Source of the DNA: Nitrospinota bacterium
Lineage (GTDB): Bacteria > Nitrospinota_A > UBA7883
DNA: 32,272 nucleotides
NCBI GenBank assembly: GCA_016207925.1
Contig: JACQZB010000072.1
Coordinates: 1-32,272, forward strand
Direction of reading: 5' to 3'
Shown here: positions 24,020 to 32,272 of the stretch, piece by piece
How the letters are laid out: each line of letters starts with the position of its first letter
How positions within the stretch are numbered: the first letter of the stretch is position 1
The notes under the pieces: generated by a model
What the model was told of the DNA's origin: nothing
Database searches by the model: none
The model's input: only the letters and a program-made list of their open reading frames with translations
Translations under genes and position numbers: made by a program

Positions 24020-26069
24020 CGCTCCGCCGTCGCTTGCCCAGGATCAGCCGCTGGAGTTGTATCGTTCGGCGTTGTCGTCCTTCGAAGCGGGTGATACGCA
24101 AGGGGCGCGCGCCGCGCTGGAGGCCATAGACCACGCCGCGTTCCTGCTGGGCGACTGGTCGGCGTACGACCTGGCGCGGCTCAACGCGGCCTCCGGCGAC
24201 CGGGAAGTGGCGCGGGCGCTGCTGGAGGAGACGCTGCTGCGCCGCCCCGCCTCTCCCGCGCGCGGCGAAACGTTTGATCTGTTGCTCACCGTGGCCTGCG
24301 TGGAACCTGCGGACGCAGCCTGTGGCCGCGCGCTTGACCTTTCCCCCTCCGGCGGATTGTCCGCGGAAACCCGCGCGCGCCGCGCGCTGATCGAGGCCCA
24401 GCGGCTGGAAGCGGCCGGCGAGGCAGCGCGCGCGTATCGCGGCTACCAGGAGGTGTACTACCACCACCCGTTGTCGCAAAGCGCGGAGCAGGCCCGCCGC
24501 GCCACGCAACGGTTATTGCGTGAGGCGCCCGCCGCCCAGCGCGCGCAATTCCCCAACGCCACTTTTGACATGCGGATGAACCGCGCCCGCGCGCTCGCCG
24601 CGGCGGGCGCGTATGACCGCGCGGTGGAGGAATTTCGCCGGATCCTCGGCATCGGCTACCGTGGCGCCCGTCTGGCGGAAGCGCGCTTTGCGCTGGGCGA
24701 AACGCTCAACCGCGCCCGGCGGCGGCCCGAGGCGCGCGCGGTGTTCGCCGAACTGGCCGCGCGCCACGCCGCCAGCCCTCTGGCTCTCGCCTCGCGGTAT
24801 GAAATGGCGGTGATTGACTGGAACCTTGGCGCCGCCGCCAAGGCCAGCGCGCAATTGGCGCCGCTCGCCGCCGATGGTGTCCCCGATCCTTTGCGCCGCC
24901 GGGCGCTGTTCACACTGGGCAAAATCGCCGAACGCGAGGATGGCGCGGCCGCGGCGATGGAATATTACCGCGGCGCCTTGGCGCTTGCCCCGGAGGGCGG
25001 CGCGGCGCGGACCCTGCGGTGGCGGCTGGCGTGGGCGGTGTACCGGGGAGGTCAGTACGAACAAGCCGCCGCCCTGTTCGCGGAGTCCTACTCCAAAACT
25101 GATCCTGTGAACGACGACGGCGGCGCGCTGTATTGGCAGGCCCGCGCGCTGGAAAAGACGGGGCGCGAAGCCCAAGCGGCGGAGTTGTTCCGGACGCTCG
25201 CCATCCGCCATCCGGACGGATACTATGCGCTACGCGGAGATATGCGGGGGCTGTCGCTTATCCTGAACCTGACGGAACCCACGCTTGCGTCAACGTACCA
25301 GTTCTCCATCGGGGAGGTTCCGGCGGAAGCCGGCGAGAATCTGGCGCGGTTCGAAGCCCTGCTGGAACTTGGCCAAACGGCGCGCGCGGAGTTTGAGGCC
25401 GATGCGATGCGGCGGACGAAAGACGCGGCGGACTCCCCGCTGTGGCTTGGCCAGCTTTACCTGCGCGCGGGCGCCAGCGCCAAGGCCATGCGCTTGGCGG
25501 GCCAGGCGCTTGCGGCGCGGCCGGTACGGGACGATTTTGGCGATCCAATCTGGCGCCTGCTGTATCCCGCGGACCTGGCTTCGCTGGTGGCTGCTCCCTG
25601 TGTCGAGCGCGGCCTGGATCCGTTTCTGGCGCTGGCGATTATCCGGCAGGAATCGGGTTTTGACCGGTTGGCCGTTTCCTCCGCCAATGCCCGAGGGCTG
25701 ATGCAGATCATCCCCGCCACCGGCCGGCGCGTGTACGAGCAGATCGGGTTGGAATCGCGCCGGGGCGCGCCGTTCCACCATGACGCGCTGTTCGAGCCGG
25801 AGGTGAACGTCACCTTGGGCGTGACGCATTTCGCCGGGCTGCTGGCGCGCTACCAAGGGTCCGTGGCGCTGGCTTTGGCGGCGTACAACGCGGGCGAGAC
25901 CGCGGTGGAGGCGTGGCTGCGCGAGGGGCCGGCGGAGCCGGAGGACGAGTTCATCGAGCGCATCCCCTACGCCGAAACGCGCGAGTACGTAAAGAAGGTC
26001 ATCCGCAACTGGGCGCTGTACCGCAAAATTTACCCCCAACATTCCGGCGCGCCGGATGGCGCGGCGTAG
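23940..26069 (+). CDS. Soluble lytic transglycosylase (Slt-type) with TPR-like repeats
   Basis: Signal peptide AIRLAVFSLATAFAFALSAPPSLAQ; helical repeats; catalytic domain LALAIIRQESGFDRLAVSSANARGLMQIIPATG and ALAAYNAGETAVEAWL. Confidence 0.94.
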   Translation: MKSQGAYLPAIRLAVFSLATAFAFALSAPPSLAQDQPLELYRSALSSFEAGDTQGARAALEAIDHAAFLLGDWSAYDLARLNAASGDREVARALLEETLLRRPASPARGETFDLLLTVACVEPADAACGRALDLSPSGGLSAETRARRALIEAQRLEAAGEAARAYRGYQEVYYHHPLSQSAEQARRATQRLLREAPAAQRAQFPNATFDMRMNRARALAAAGAYDRAVEEFRRILGIGYRGARLAEARFALGETLNRARRRPEARAVFAELAARHAASPLALASRYEMAVIDWNLGAAAKASAQLAPLAADGVPDPLRRRALFTLGKIAEREDGAAAAMEYYRGALALAPEGGAARTLRWRLAWAVYRGGQYEQAAALFAESYSKTDPVNDDGGALYWQARALEKTGREAQAAELFRTLAIRHPDGYYALRGDMRGLSLILNLTEPTLASTYQFSIGEVPAEAGENLARFEALLELGQTARAEFEADAMRRTKDAADSPLWLGQLYLRAGASAKAMRLAGQALAARPVRDDFGDPIWRLLYPADLASLVAAPCVERGLDPFLALAIIRQESGFDRLAVSSANARGLMQIIPATGRRVYEQIGLESRRGAPFHHDALFEPEVNVTLGVTHFAGLLARYQGSVALALAAYNAGETAVEAWLREGPAEPEDEFIERIPYAETREYVKKVIRNWALYRKIYPQHSGAPDGAA

Positions 26070-26108
26070 TACAATGCCCCCGAACGCTAACCGAGCGAAA
26101 CGCGCCTG

Positions 26109-27692
26109 ATGTTCGACCTTGTCATCGCCAACGGCCTGCTGGCCGACGGCGTTTCCCCCACGCTTGCGCGCAAGGACGTGGCCATTGACGGCGGAGCCAT
26201 CGCCGCCGTGGAGGACCATATCAGCCCCGGCCGCGCCCGGCGCGTGATTGACGCGGGCGGGGATGTGGTGGCGCCAGGTTTTGTGGACGTCCATTCCCAT
26301 TCCGACTATTACCTGATCGTGGATCCCCGCGCGCTTTCCAAAACCATGCAGGGCGTCACCACGGAAGTGGGGGGCAACTGCGGCTACGCCGCCGCCCCCA
26401 TGGACGGCGCCGTGCGCGCGCGCCGCGCCCGCGACTACCGCGCGCAATTCGGTATAGACGTGCCGTGGCGTTCGCTGGCGGGATACTTCGAGGCGCTTTC
26501 TAAAAATGGATCGGGGGTCAACTTCGCCGCGCTGCTTGGTTACAACACCATCCGCGGCTCCGCGTTGGGCGAGGGCGCCGTCCAGCCGGACGCCGGAGGG
26601 ATGAAGGCGGTCAGGAAATTGATCACCGAGGGGCTGGACCACGGCGCTTTGGGCATGTCGGTTGGCGTGGTGTATCCCCCCGCCTGTTTCGCCGGGGTGG
26701 ATGAGTTCGCCGAGGCGTTCCGCGTAGTGGCCGAAAGGGGCCGGATATTCACCACCCATATCCGTAGCGAGGGCGCGCGGCTCCTTGAGGCGCTGGAGGA
26801 GGCGGTGGCCGTGGCGAAACGTTCCGGCGCGCGGCTGCAGGTGTCGCACCTGAAAACGGCGGGCAAGGCCAACTGGGGCAAGCTGGACCGCGCGTTTGAA
26901 ATTCTCGAGGGCGCCATGGCGGACGGCGTGCCGTTGATGGCTGACCGTTATCCGTACCTGGCCTCCAACACCGGGTTGCAGGTGGCGTTGCCGGATTGGG
27001 CGTTTGACGGCGGACGCGACGCTTTGGTAGCGCGGCTCTCGACTTCTGGAGACCGGGAGCGGTTCAAGCGCGAGATACTGTTGTCGCATCCGGAGCCGGA
27101 GTATTGGGGGACGGTGATGATCTCGCAGGTGGTCACGGAGAAAAACCGCGATCTCGAGGGGCTGACCGTCGTCCAGGGGGCGGAAAAACGCGGCAAGGAC
27201 GTGTTCGAATTCTATTTCGACACGTTGCTGGAAGAAAACACGGACGTGGAGGCCATTTTCTTCTGCATGAACGCAGAGAACCTGGAACGCATCCTCAAAA
27301 AACCGTGGGTCGTGCCCGGTTCCGACGCGGGCGCGCGCGCCGCCGAAGGCCCCCTGTCCATCGGCAAGCCGCATCCCCGCACCTTCGGCACGTATCCGCG
27401 CTACTTCGGCGAATTCGTGCGCGAGCGGGGGATAATGCCGCTGGCGGAGGCGGTGCGCCGGGCCACCTCGCTGCCCTGCGAGTTTTTCGGCATCCCGCGC
27501 CGGGGCCGGATCGCGCCGGGCTATAACGCCGACGTGGTGGTGTTCGACCCCGCCACCATCGCCGACAACGCTACCTACGAGGCGCCCCACGCATATCCCA
27601 CGGGGATCAGCCATGTGCTGGTCAACGGCGTGGCCGCCGTGGAGCGGGGCCGGCCCACCGGGCGGCTCGGCGGCGCGGTGGTGACCCCATGA
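26109..27692 (+). CDS. N-acyl-D-amino-acid deacylase / D-aminoacylase-like amidohydrolase
   Basis: DLVIANGLLADG; VVAPGFVDVHSHSD metal site; TEVGGNCGYAAAPM; TTHIRSEGARLLEALEEAV; SHLKTAGKANWGK. Confidence 0.92.
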   Translation: MFDLVIANGLLADGVSPTLARKDVAIDGGAIAAVEDHISPGRARRVIDAGGDVVAPGFVDVHSHSDYYLIVDPRALSKTMQGVTTEVGGNCGYAAAPMDGAVRARRARDYRAQFGIDVPWRSLAGYFEALSKNGSGVNFAALLGYNTIRGSALGEGAVQPDAGGMKAVRKLITEGLDHGALGMSVGVVYPPACFAGVDEFAEAFRVVAERGRIFTTHIRSEGARLLEALEEAVAVAKRSGARLQVSHLKTAGKANWGKLDRAFEILEGAMADGVPLMADRYPYLASNTGLQVALPDWAFDGGRDALVARLSTSGDRERFKREILLSHPEPEYWGTVMISQVVTEKNRDLEGLTVVQGAEKRGKDVFEFYFDTLLEENTDVEAIFFCMNAENLERILKKPWVVPGSDAGARAAEGPLSIGKPHPRTFGTYPRYFGEFVRERGIMPLAEAVRRATSLPCEFFGIPRRGRIAPGYNADVVVFDPATIADNATYEAPHAYPTGISHVLVNGVAAVERGRPTGRLGGAVVTP

Positions 27693-29068
27693 GCGAGTTA
27701 CTCAAGAAGTACAAGGCCAAGTCCGAATACCTTGAGAACCTCACCGAAGCCTATCGCGACCTCATCGCGCTTGCCCTGGAGCAGCTTAAGGCCTACATCA
27801 AGGGCGACGGAGAACTGGAGGAGGCGCTGGAGACGCTTCGCAAGCGGGTCAAGATCGCCAAGAACATATTCCAGGTCGAGCAGCTCAAGAAGGATTACGC
27901 GGAACTGGGCAAGCGCGTAGCCCAGCGCCTGCGCGAAAAACCGCCGGACAAGGAGGCCGCCGGCTTGGGCCTGGGCGGGTTCATGGCGGGCTTGGGCGCG
28001 CTGTTCACAGGCGGGGATAAGCCTGAAGCCGCGCCCAAGAGCGGCGCAGCCCCCGGGCAGACGCCCCCCGCGGGTGACGCGCTGGTCCCGTACGTTACGT
28101 TGCTCGACGGTTTCGCCAAGGGATCGCTTTTGATCTCCGATGAAAGCTATTCCTTCTACCAGCCGCTGCGCGCCCACCGGCAGAACGCCTTCGCCAATCT
28201 TTCCGCGGATGAGGCGGCGCGCCTGGCGCTGCTGTTGTACAACTTCTTCATCGGCAAAAGCAACGAAGCCGCCACCATCGAGTCTGAACGCGCCGAGCTT
28301 AAAAACATCATCGGCTCGCTCACCGGCTACATCCGGTCCCTGGCCGTTTCCAGCGAGGAGTTCGGCGGCAAGCTGGACCAGTACGCCGCGCGCGTCCGCG
28401 CCGCCACCGATTTGGCCGAGATCAGGAAAATCCAGCACGCCATCCTCGCCGAGACGCTGGAGATACAAAAGGTCAACAACACCGTGCGCGCGCAACTGAC
28501 CGACCACGAGCGCCGTCTGGACGAGGCTTCCCGCAAGATCGCGCGGCTGGAACAGGATCTGGAGCTGGCAAGGCAGGAAAAGTCGGTGGACGCGCTCACC
28601 CAGGTGTTCAACCGCGGCTACTTCGACGAGGCGCTGCGCCAGGCGGTGGCCGAGTTTACCCGCGACGGACGGCCCGGCGCCTTGATCATGTTCGACATTG
28701 ACCATTTCAAGTCGTTCAACGACTCCTATGGGCACCAGGCGGGCGACCAGGTGCTGCAAGTGGTGGCGGAGATCACCCAGGAGTCGGTGCGGGTGAGCGA
28801 CATCGTGGCGCGCTATGGCGGCGAGGAGTTCGCCATCATCCTCAAAAACACCCCGCTGGACGGCGCGTTGACCGTGGCGGAAGCGGCGCGCAACGCCATC
28901 CGCGGGCACGAGTTTGTCGCGCGCGGCAAGACGCTGCGCATCACCGTGTCCCTGGGCGTGAGCGCGTTCGAGCAAGGCGACGCGCCCGAAGCGGTGATCG
29001 CCCGCGCCGACCGGCGCCTCTACACCGCCAAGAAGGAGGGGCGCGACCGGGTCAACCACACGGCCTGA
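27689..29068 (+). CDS. Diguanylate cyclase (GGEEF) with uncharacterised N-terminal coiled-coil region
   Basis: DALTQVFNRGYFDEAL; FDIDHFKSFNDSYGHQAGD; RVSD I-site five residues before GGEEF (RVSDIVARYGGEEFAIIL). Confidence 0.95.
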   Translation: MSELLKKYKAKSEYLENLTEAYRDLIALALEQLKAYIKGDGELEEALETLRKRVKIAKNIFQVEQLKKDYAELGKRVAQRLREKPPDKEAAGLGLGGFMAGLGALFTGGDKPEAAPKSGAAPGQTPPAGDALVPYVTLLDGFAKGSLLISDESYSFYQPLRAHRQNAFANLSADEAARLALLLYNFFIGKSNEAATIESERAELKNIIGSLTGYIRSLAVSSEEFGGKLDQYAARVRAATDLAEIRKIQHAILAETLEIQKVNNTVRAQLTDHERRLDEASRKIARLEQDLELARQEKSVDALTQVFNRGYFDEALRQAVAEFTRDGRPGALIMFDIDHFKSFNDSYGHQAGDQVLQVVAEITQESVRVSDIVARYGGEEFAIILKNTPLDGALTVAEAARNAIRGHEFVARGKTLRITVSLGVSAFEQGDAPEAVIARADRRLYTAKKEGRDRVNHTA

Positions 29069-29083
29069 TCGCGCGCGGCGCGC

Positions 29084-30004
29084 ATGGTGGACGACAAGAC
29101 GCTTTACGAGGTCAAATCACGGACGCAGGCCAACTTCGGCGCCCTGTGGCTGCGCAATTTCGCCGCCATTAAGGGCGAGGTCAGCCGCCGCCCGCGGATC
29201 AGCGCGCTGTTCGATACGCTGGAGGGTGTCCCCGCCATCGTGGTGGGCGCGGGGCCGTCGCTGGACAAGAACCTGCGCCTGCTGAAGCTGGCGGAGGGCA
29301 GGGCGCTGATCATCTGCGTGGATACGATCCTGTCGGCGTTGCAGACGGCGGACATCGCCCCCTCGGTGGTGGTTACGCTTGACCCGCAGCCGGAGACCGC
29401 CCTGATGTTCTCCCGCGCGCGGACGGAGAGCCTGACGCTGGCCGCCCCCACCATCATCAGCCCCCGGGCGCTGGCGGCATGGAAGGGCGAGGTGGTGTTC
29501 TACCACAAGTACGCGCCCGACATTCCCCCGCTGGTACAGGTGGCGCGCGCGGCGCCGCAGGTGGGCTACCTGATCCCCGGCGGCTCGGTGCTTTCCGTGG
29601 GGCTGGACCTGGCGTTCCGCATGGGGTGTGACCCTATCGCCTTCGCGGGGCAGGACCTTTCCTATCCCCCCGGCGCCGCGTACTCCCGCCATACCGTGTA
29701 CGGCGACGCTGGTTTTGGCGAAATGTTCCGCGAAAAGATGGGCGACATGGTCACCAGCGCCGATATTTTTGGCCGCGTTCTGCCCACGCAAAAAAGCCTG
29801 TTCGTCACCAAGCAGTGGATGGAGTGGGCTTTTGGCGCGCTCAAACGGGAGAAGCCCGCCGCGTTTTACAATTGCACCGAAGGCGGCATCGTCACCCAAG
29901 GCTGCCGCATCGTCACGTTGCGCGAATGGCTGGCGCGGTTCGCGCGCGAACGGCGCAATATCGCCTGGGCGATGAAAAAGGCCCTTTCGCGCGGCAAACG
30001 CTAA
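29084..30004 (+). CDS. DUF115 / motility-associated-factor-like protein
   Basis: PAIVVGAGPSLDKNLRLLKLAEGRALIICVDTILSALQTADIAPSVVVTLDPQ; GQDLSYPPGAAYSRHT. Confidence 0.85.
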   Translation: MVDDKTLYEVKSRTQANFGALWLRNFAAIKGEVSRRPRISALFDTLEGVPAIVVGAGPSLDKNLRLLKLAEGRALIICVDTILSALQTADIAPSVVVTLDPQPETALMFSRARTESLTLAAPTIISPRALAAWKGEVVFYHKYAPDIPPLVQVARAAPQVGYLIPGGSVLSVGLDLAFRMGCDPIAFAGQDLSYPPGAAYSRHTVYGDAGFGEMFREKMGDMVTSADIFGRVLPTQKSLFVTKQWMEWAFGALKREKPAAFYNCTEGGIVTQGCRIVTLREWLARFARERRNIAWAMKKALSRGKR

Positions 30005-31026
30005 ACCGGCTTGCGGCCGAGGTAGATGCGCGAACGGTTGTCGGTGGGGCGCGCGTCCTCCACGGTCAGACCCGCGTCCGCCAACAGCGCGCGCAGCTCT
30101 GCGTCCGTGAACACGCAGCCTTCCGCCGTGCCCAGCATCATCTGCACGGCGAAGATTCCGGCGGCGCCGGGATGTTCGTCCGGCCCCAGGGCCATCTCAT
30201 GCACGGCCACCACTCCGCCGGGCCGCGTGGCCGCCGCGGCGCGCTTGAGCAACTCGCGCGCGCCGTCCGCGCCAAGGATATGCAGCACCTGCGAGACCAG
30301 GGTCACATCGAATGGTCCGCCGTGTTTAAAAGTATCGAGGGTAAAGTCGCCGCCCATAAATTCCACCCGGTCACCCACCCCAGCCGTTCGCGCCAGCCGC
30401 AGCACCGTATCGCCCGAAGCGGGCCGGTCGAAGGCCACGGCGCGCCCATCGGGGACCCGGCGCAGCCACTCGATAAGGTAGGTGGCCGGCCCGCAGCCGA
30501 TGTCCAGCAGGCGCATTCCGCCGGCTTGCGGCAACGCGCCCACCACCTCTTCCACGTGGAGGCGGGCCAAGGCGTCCATGGCCCTGATGAAGGTTTCCTG
30601 CCAGGCGCGTTTTTCCTCCTCCGTCTGCTCTGGCTTGGGTATGGGCCTGCCGGACGCGAGGACTTCGCCGATGTGGCCCCAGTTGTTCACGGCGCGCCGG
30701 TCCAGGTCCAGGATCGCGCCGCGGTACTCCGGGCTTGCGCGCACGAAGTGGCGTTCAATGGCGTCCGTGTTGCGGTAGCGCGCCCCCGATTTTTTCATCA
30801 AGCCCGCGCCGGCAAGGCCAAACAGCAACAGCTCCACGGCGCGCGGGTTGGCGCCAAGCGCGGCGGCGATTTCATCGCCGGTACGCCAGCCGCCCGCCGC
30901 CGCGTCGAACACTCCCGCGCGGCTTGCCTCAAGCAGCAGCAGGGAAGGGCGCCAGCCCCAGGAGAGCGCCAGCAACTCCTCGTAGCCCAACTCGCCGCTT
31001 TCCACGCGCCAGCGTTTTTGGCTCAT
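30001..31026 (-). CDS. SAM-dependent methyltransferase, O-methyltransferase-like with winged-helix dimerisation domain
   Basis: LLLEASRAGVFDAAAGGWRTGDEIAAALGANPRAVELLLFGLAGAGLMKKSG...MRLLDIGCGPATYLIEWLRRVP; VSQVLHILGADGARELLKRAAAATRPGG. Confidence 0.88.
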   Translation of the reverse strand: MSQKRWRVESGELGYEELLALSWGWRPSLLLLEASRAGVFDAAAGGWRTGDEIAAALGANPRAVELLLFGLAGAGLMKKSGARYRNTDAIERHFVRASPEYRGAILDLDRRAVNNWGHIGEVLASGRPIPKPEQTEEEKRAWQETFIRAMDALARLHVEEVVGALPQAGGMRLLDIGCGPATYLIEWLRRVPDGRAVAFDRPASGDTVLRLARTAGVGDRVEFMGGDFTLDTFKHGGPFDVTLVSQVLHILGADGARELLKRAAAATRPGGVVAVHEMALGPDEHPGAAGIFAVQMMLGTAEGCVFTDAELRALLADAGLTVEDARPTDNRSRIYLGRKPV

Positions 31027-31292
31027 GGCCGGATGAGATAAAAAAGCCCGAAGGTGATGAACATAGCGCCCGCCAGCCGGTTCAGATACGCGGCGGGAAC
31101 CGTCTGCGCGATGGCGGCGCCCACCAGCGTGGCCAGGGCCGACGCGGTGACCAGCGCCAGCGCGGAGCCGAGGAACACGCTCATCTTGGACTGCTCGCAC
31201 CCCGCGCAGGCCATGGTGGCAAGCTGGGTTTTGTCGCCCAGTTCGGCGAAAAACACCATCATGAACACCGAGCCGATGATTTTCCATTCCAT
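31023..31292 (-). CDS. Half-size TMEM165/GDT1 (UPF0016) family membrane protein
   Basis: MVFFAELGDKTQLATMA carries the E-x-G-D-K-T motif once; about 89 aa; ATG 31292. Confidence 0.88.
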   Translation of the reverse strand: MEWKIIGSVFMMVFFAELGDKTQLATMACAGCEQSKMSVFLGSALALVTASALATLVGAAIAQTVPAAYLNRLAGAMFITFGLFYLIRP

Positions 31293-31309
31293 GCCGGACG
31301 CTCCCGTGA

Positions 31310-32245
31310 TTACGCGATGAAAATCCACACCAGCGCCAGCGCGCCGGTGACGTGGAATACGCCGTCAATCGCAAGGTCAAAGGCCACGCCGCGGCTGATT
31401 ACCCGCCAATGGTACAGCGCCAGGTACAGCGCCGTGTAGGCCACCGCGCCCAGCGCCACATAGCCGAAAGCGCCCACCCATCCGGCCGCCGCCGCCGCGA
31501 TCAGCCCGCCCGCAAGCCCGGCGCACAAGGCCCCCAGGAAAAACTTCGTGGCCGTTTTGCCGATGAGGATGGGGATCGTTTCGCGGCCCACCAGCCGGTC
31601 GCCGTGGATGTCGCGGATGTCGGAAAGCACGCTGCGGATGTACACCAGCGTGAAGGTGAACACCGCCGCCACGCCCACGCCCGCCTCCAAAAGGCCGCCG
31701 CCGGACGCCAGCGCGGGGACGACCACCGTCACCATCACCCACGCCACGCCCACGAATACGTCCTTGGACGCGGGGATGTCCTTAAGCCGGTGCACCCTCA
31801 AGGTTTCATTGCGGGGCAGCCACTTGACGGTGTAGGCCAGGCCCATGAGCAGCGCCAGGACATACAACAGCGCGGCAGACGGCCCCAGCGCCGCCGCCGC
31901 CGCCAGCGCCGCCGCCACGGCCGCGCCCGCCGCTGCGGTGATGGCGCGCTGGTGGCGCAGGTAGAAGCGCAGTTTCTCCGGCTCGTTGTGTTTGAGCGTT
32001 TGCGCGTCGGAAAGCTGGTTGAGCGCGTACATGCCGAAGATGTAGCATGCGGCGATGAAAGCGGCGGCCCATGAAAAGGCGTAGCCGCCCAATGTGGCGT
32101 TGGCGAATACCATCAGCGCCGCGCCCAGCGCCGCGGAAACCTTGCTGATCACCACCGCGTCGAGCGCGCCGCGCAGTTTCTCCGCCGGGGACGCCGGGCG
32201 CGGCCGCATCTGCTGGCGAAGGCGGTCGAGCACGCGCTGGATCAT
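31310..32245 (-). CDS. UbiA-family prenyltransferase-like membrane protein
   Basis: FGMYALNQLSDAQ (NxxxD) and RSVLSDIRDIHGDRLVGRETIPILIGK (DxxxD) with multiple TM segments. Confidence 0.85.
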   Translation of the reverse strand: MIQRVLDRLRQQMRPRPASPAEKLRGALDAVVISKVSAALGAALMVFANATLGGYAFSWAAAFIAACYIFGMYALNQLSDAQTLKHNEPEKLRFYLRHQRAITAAAGAAVAAALAAAAALGPSAALLYVLALLMGLAYTVKWLPRNETLRVHRLKDIPASKDVFVGVAWVMVTVVVPALASGGGLLEAGVGVAAVFTFTLVYIRSVLSDIRDIHGDRLVGRETIPILIGKTATKFFLGALCAGLAGGLIAAAAAGWVGAFGYVALGAVAYTALYLALYHWRVISRGVAFDLAIDGVFHVTGALALVWIFIA

Positions 32246-32272
32246 CCACGCGGGGGTAGAGGCCCCCGCGGT

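Noticed and set aside
25290-27614. 774-aa minus-strand ORF
   Set aside because: Antisense to the transglycosylase and D-aminoacylase-like genes, which have clear catalytic motifs; His/Gly/Arg/Gln-rich composition is typical of antisense ORFs in high-GC coding DNA
29815-31041. 408-aa plus-strand ORF
   Set aside because: Overlaps the DUF115 gene end and is antisense to the methyltransferase; low-complexity His/Arg/Gly composition

Overview
GC-rich bacterial chromosomal window, densely packed with mostly single-copy housekeeping genes: partial LMW phosphatase, M16 peptidase, split MetH, alaS, queC, ilvE, fetAB-like ABC exporter, rpmB, trmN6, miaA, Slt-type lytic transglycosylase, D-aminoacylase-like hydrolase, diguanylate cyclase, DUF115/MAF-like, UbiA. 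Long ORFs antisense to these genes are treated as high-GC artefacts. The part that does not fit is an AT-rich block (about 14.1-17.3 kb) between ilvE and a DnaJ-domain gene. It carries four co-directional genes with overlapping ends: (1) HARE-HTH-like N-terminus fused to a NUDIX-like domain, (2) two-helix membrane-anchored protein with an unassigned C-terminal domain, (3) NMNAT/NadM-like nucleotidyltransferase, (4) solitary Dam-like adenine methyltransferase. A HicA/HicB-like toxin-antitoxin pair follows, bracketed by short direct repeats that resemble the 3' end of the neighbouring dnaJ-like gene. I propose the four-gene block as a candidate undescribed accessory (possibly defence) system linking nucleotide/NAD chemistry to DNA methylation; the function is inference only. 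Other points: apparent -1 frameshift in metH at a C-rich linker, a multi-stem inverted repeat holding both stop codons of two convergent genes, a repeat pair flanking an fmdB-like gene, and an AT-rich non-coding stretch near 5.5-5.9 kb. I recognised no tRNA, rRNA, CRISPR array or transposase. All family names come from reading motifs, not from database searches.
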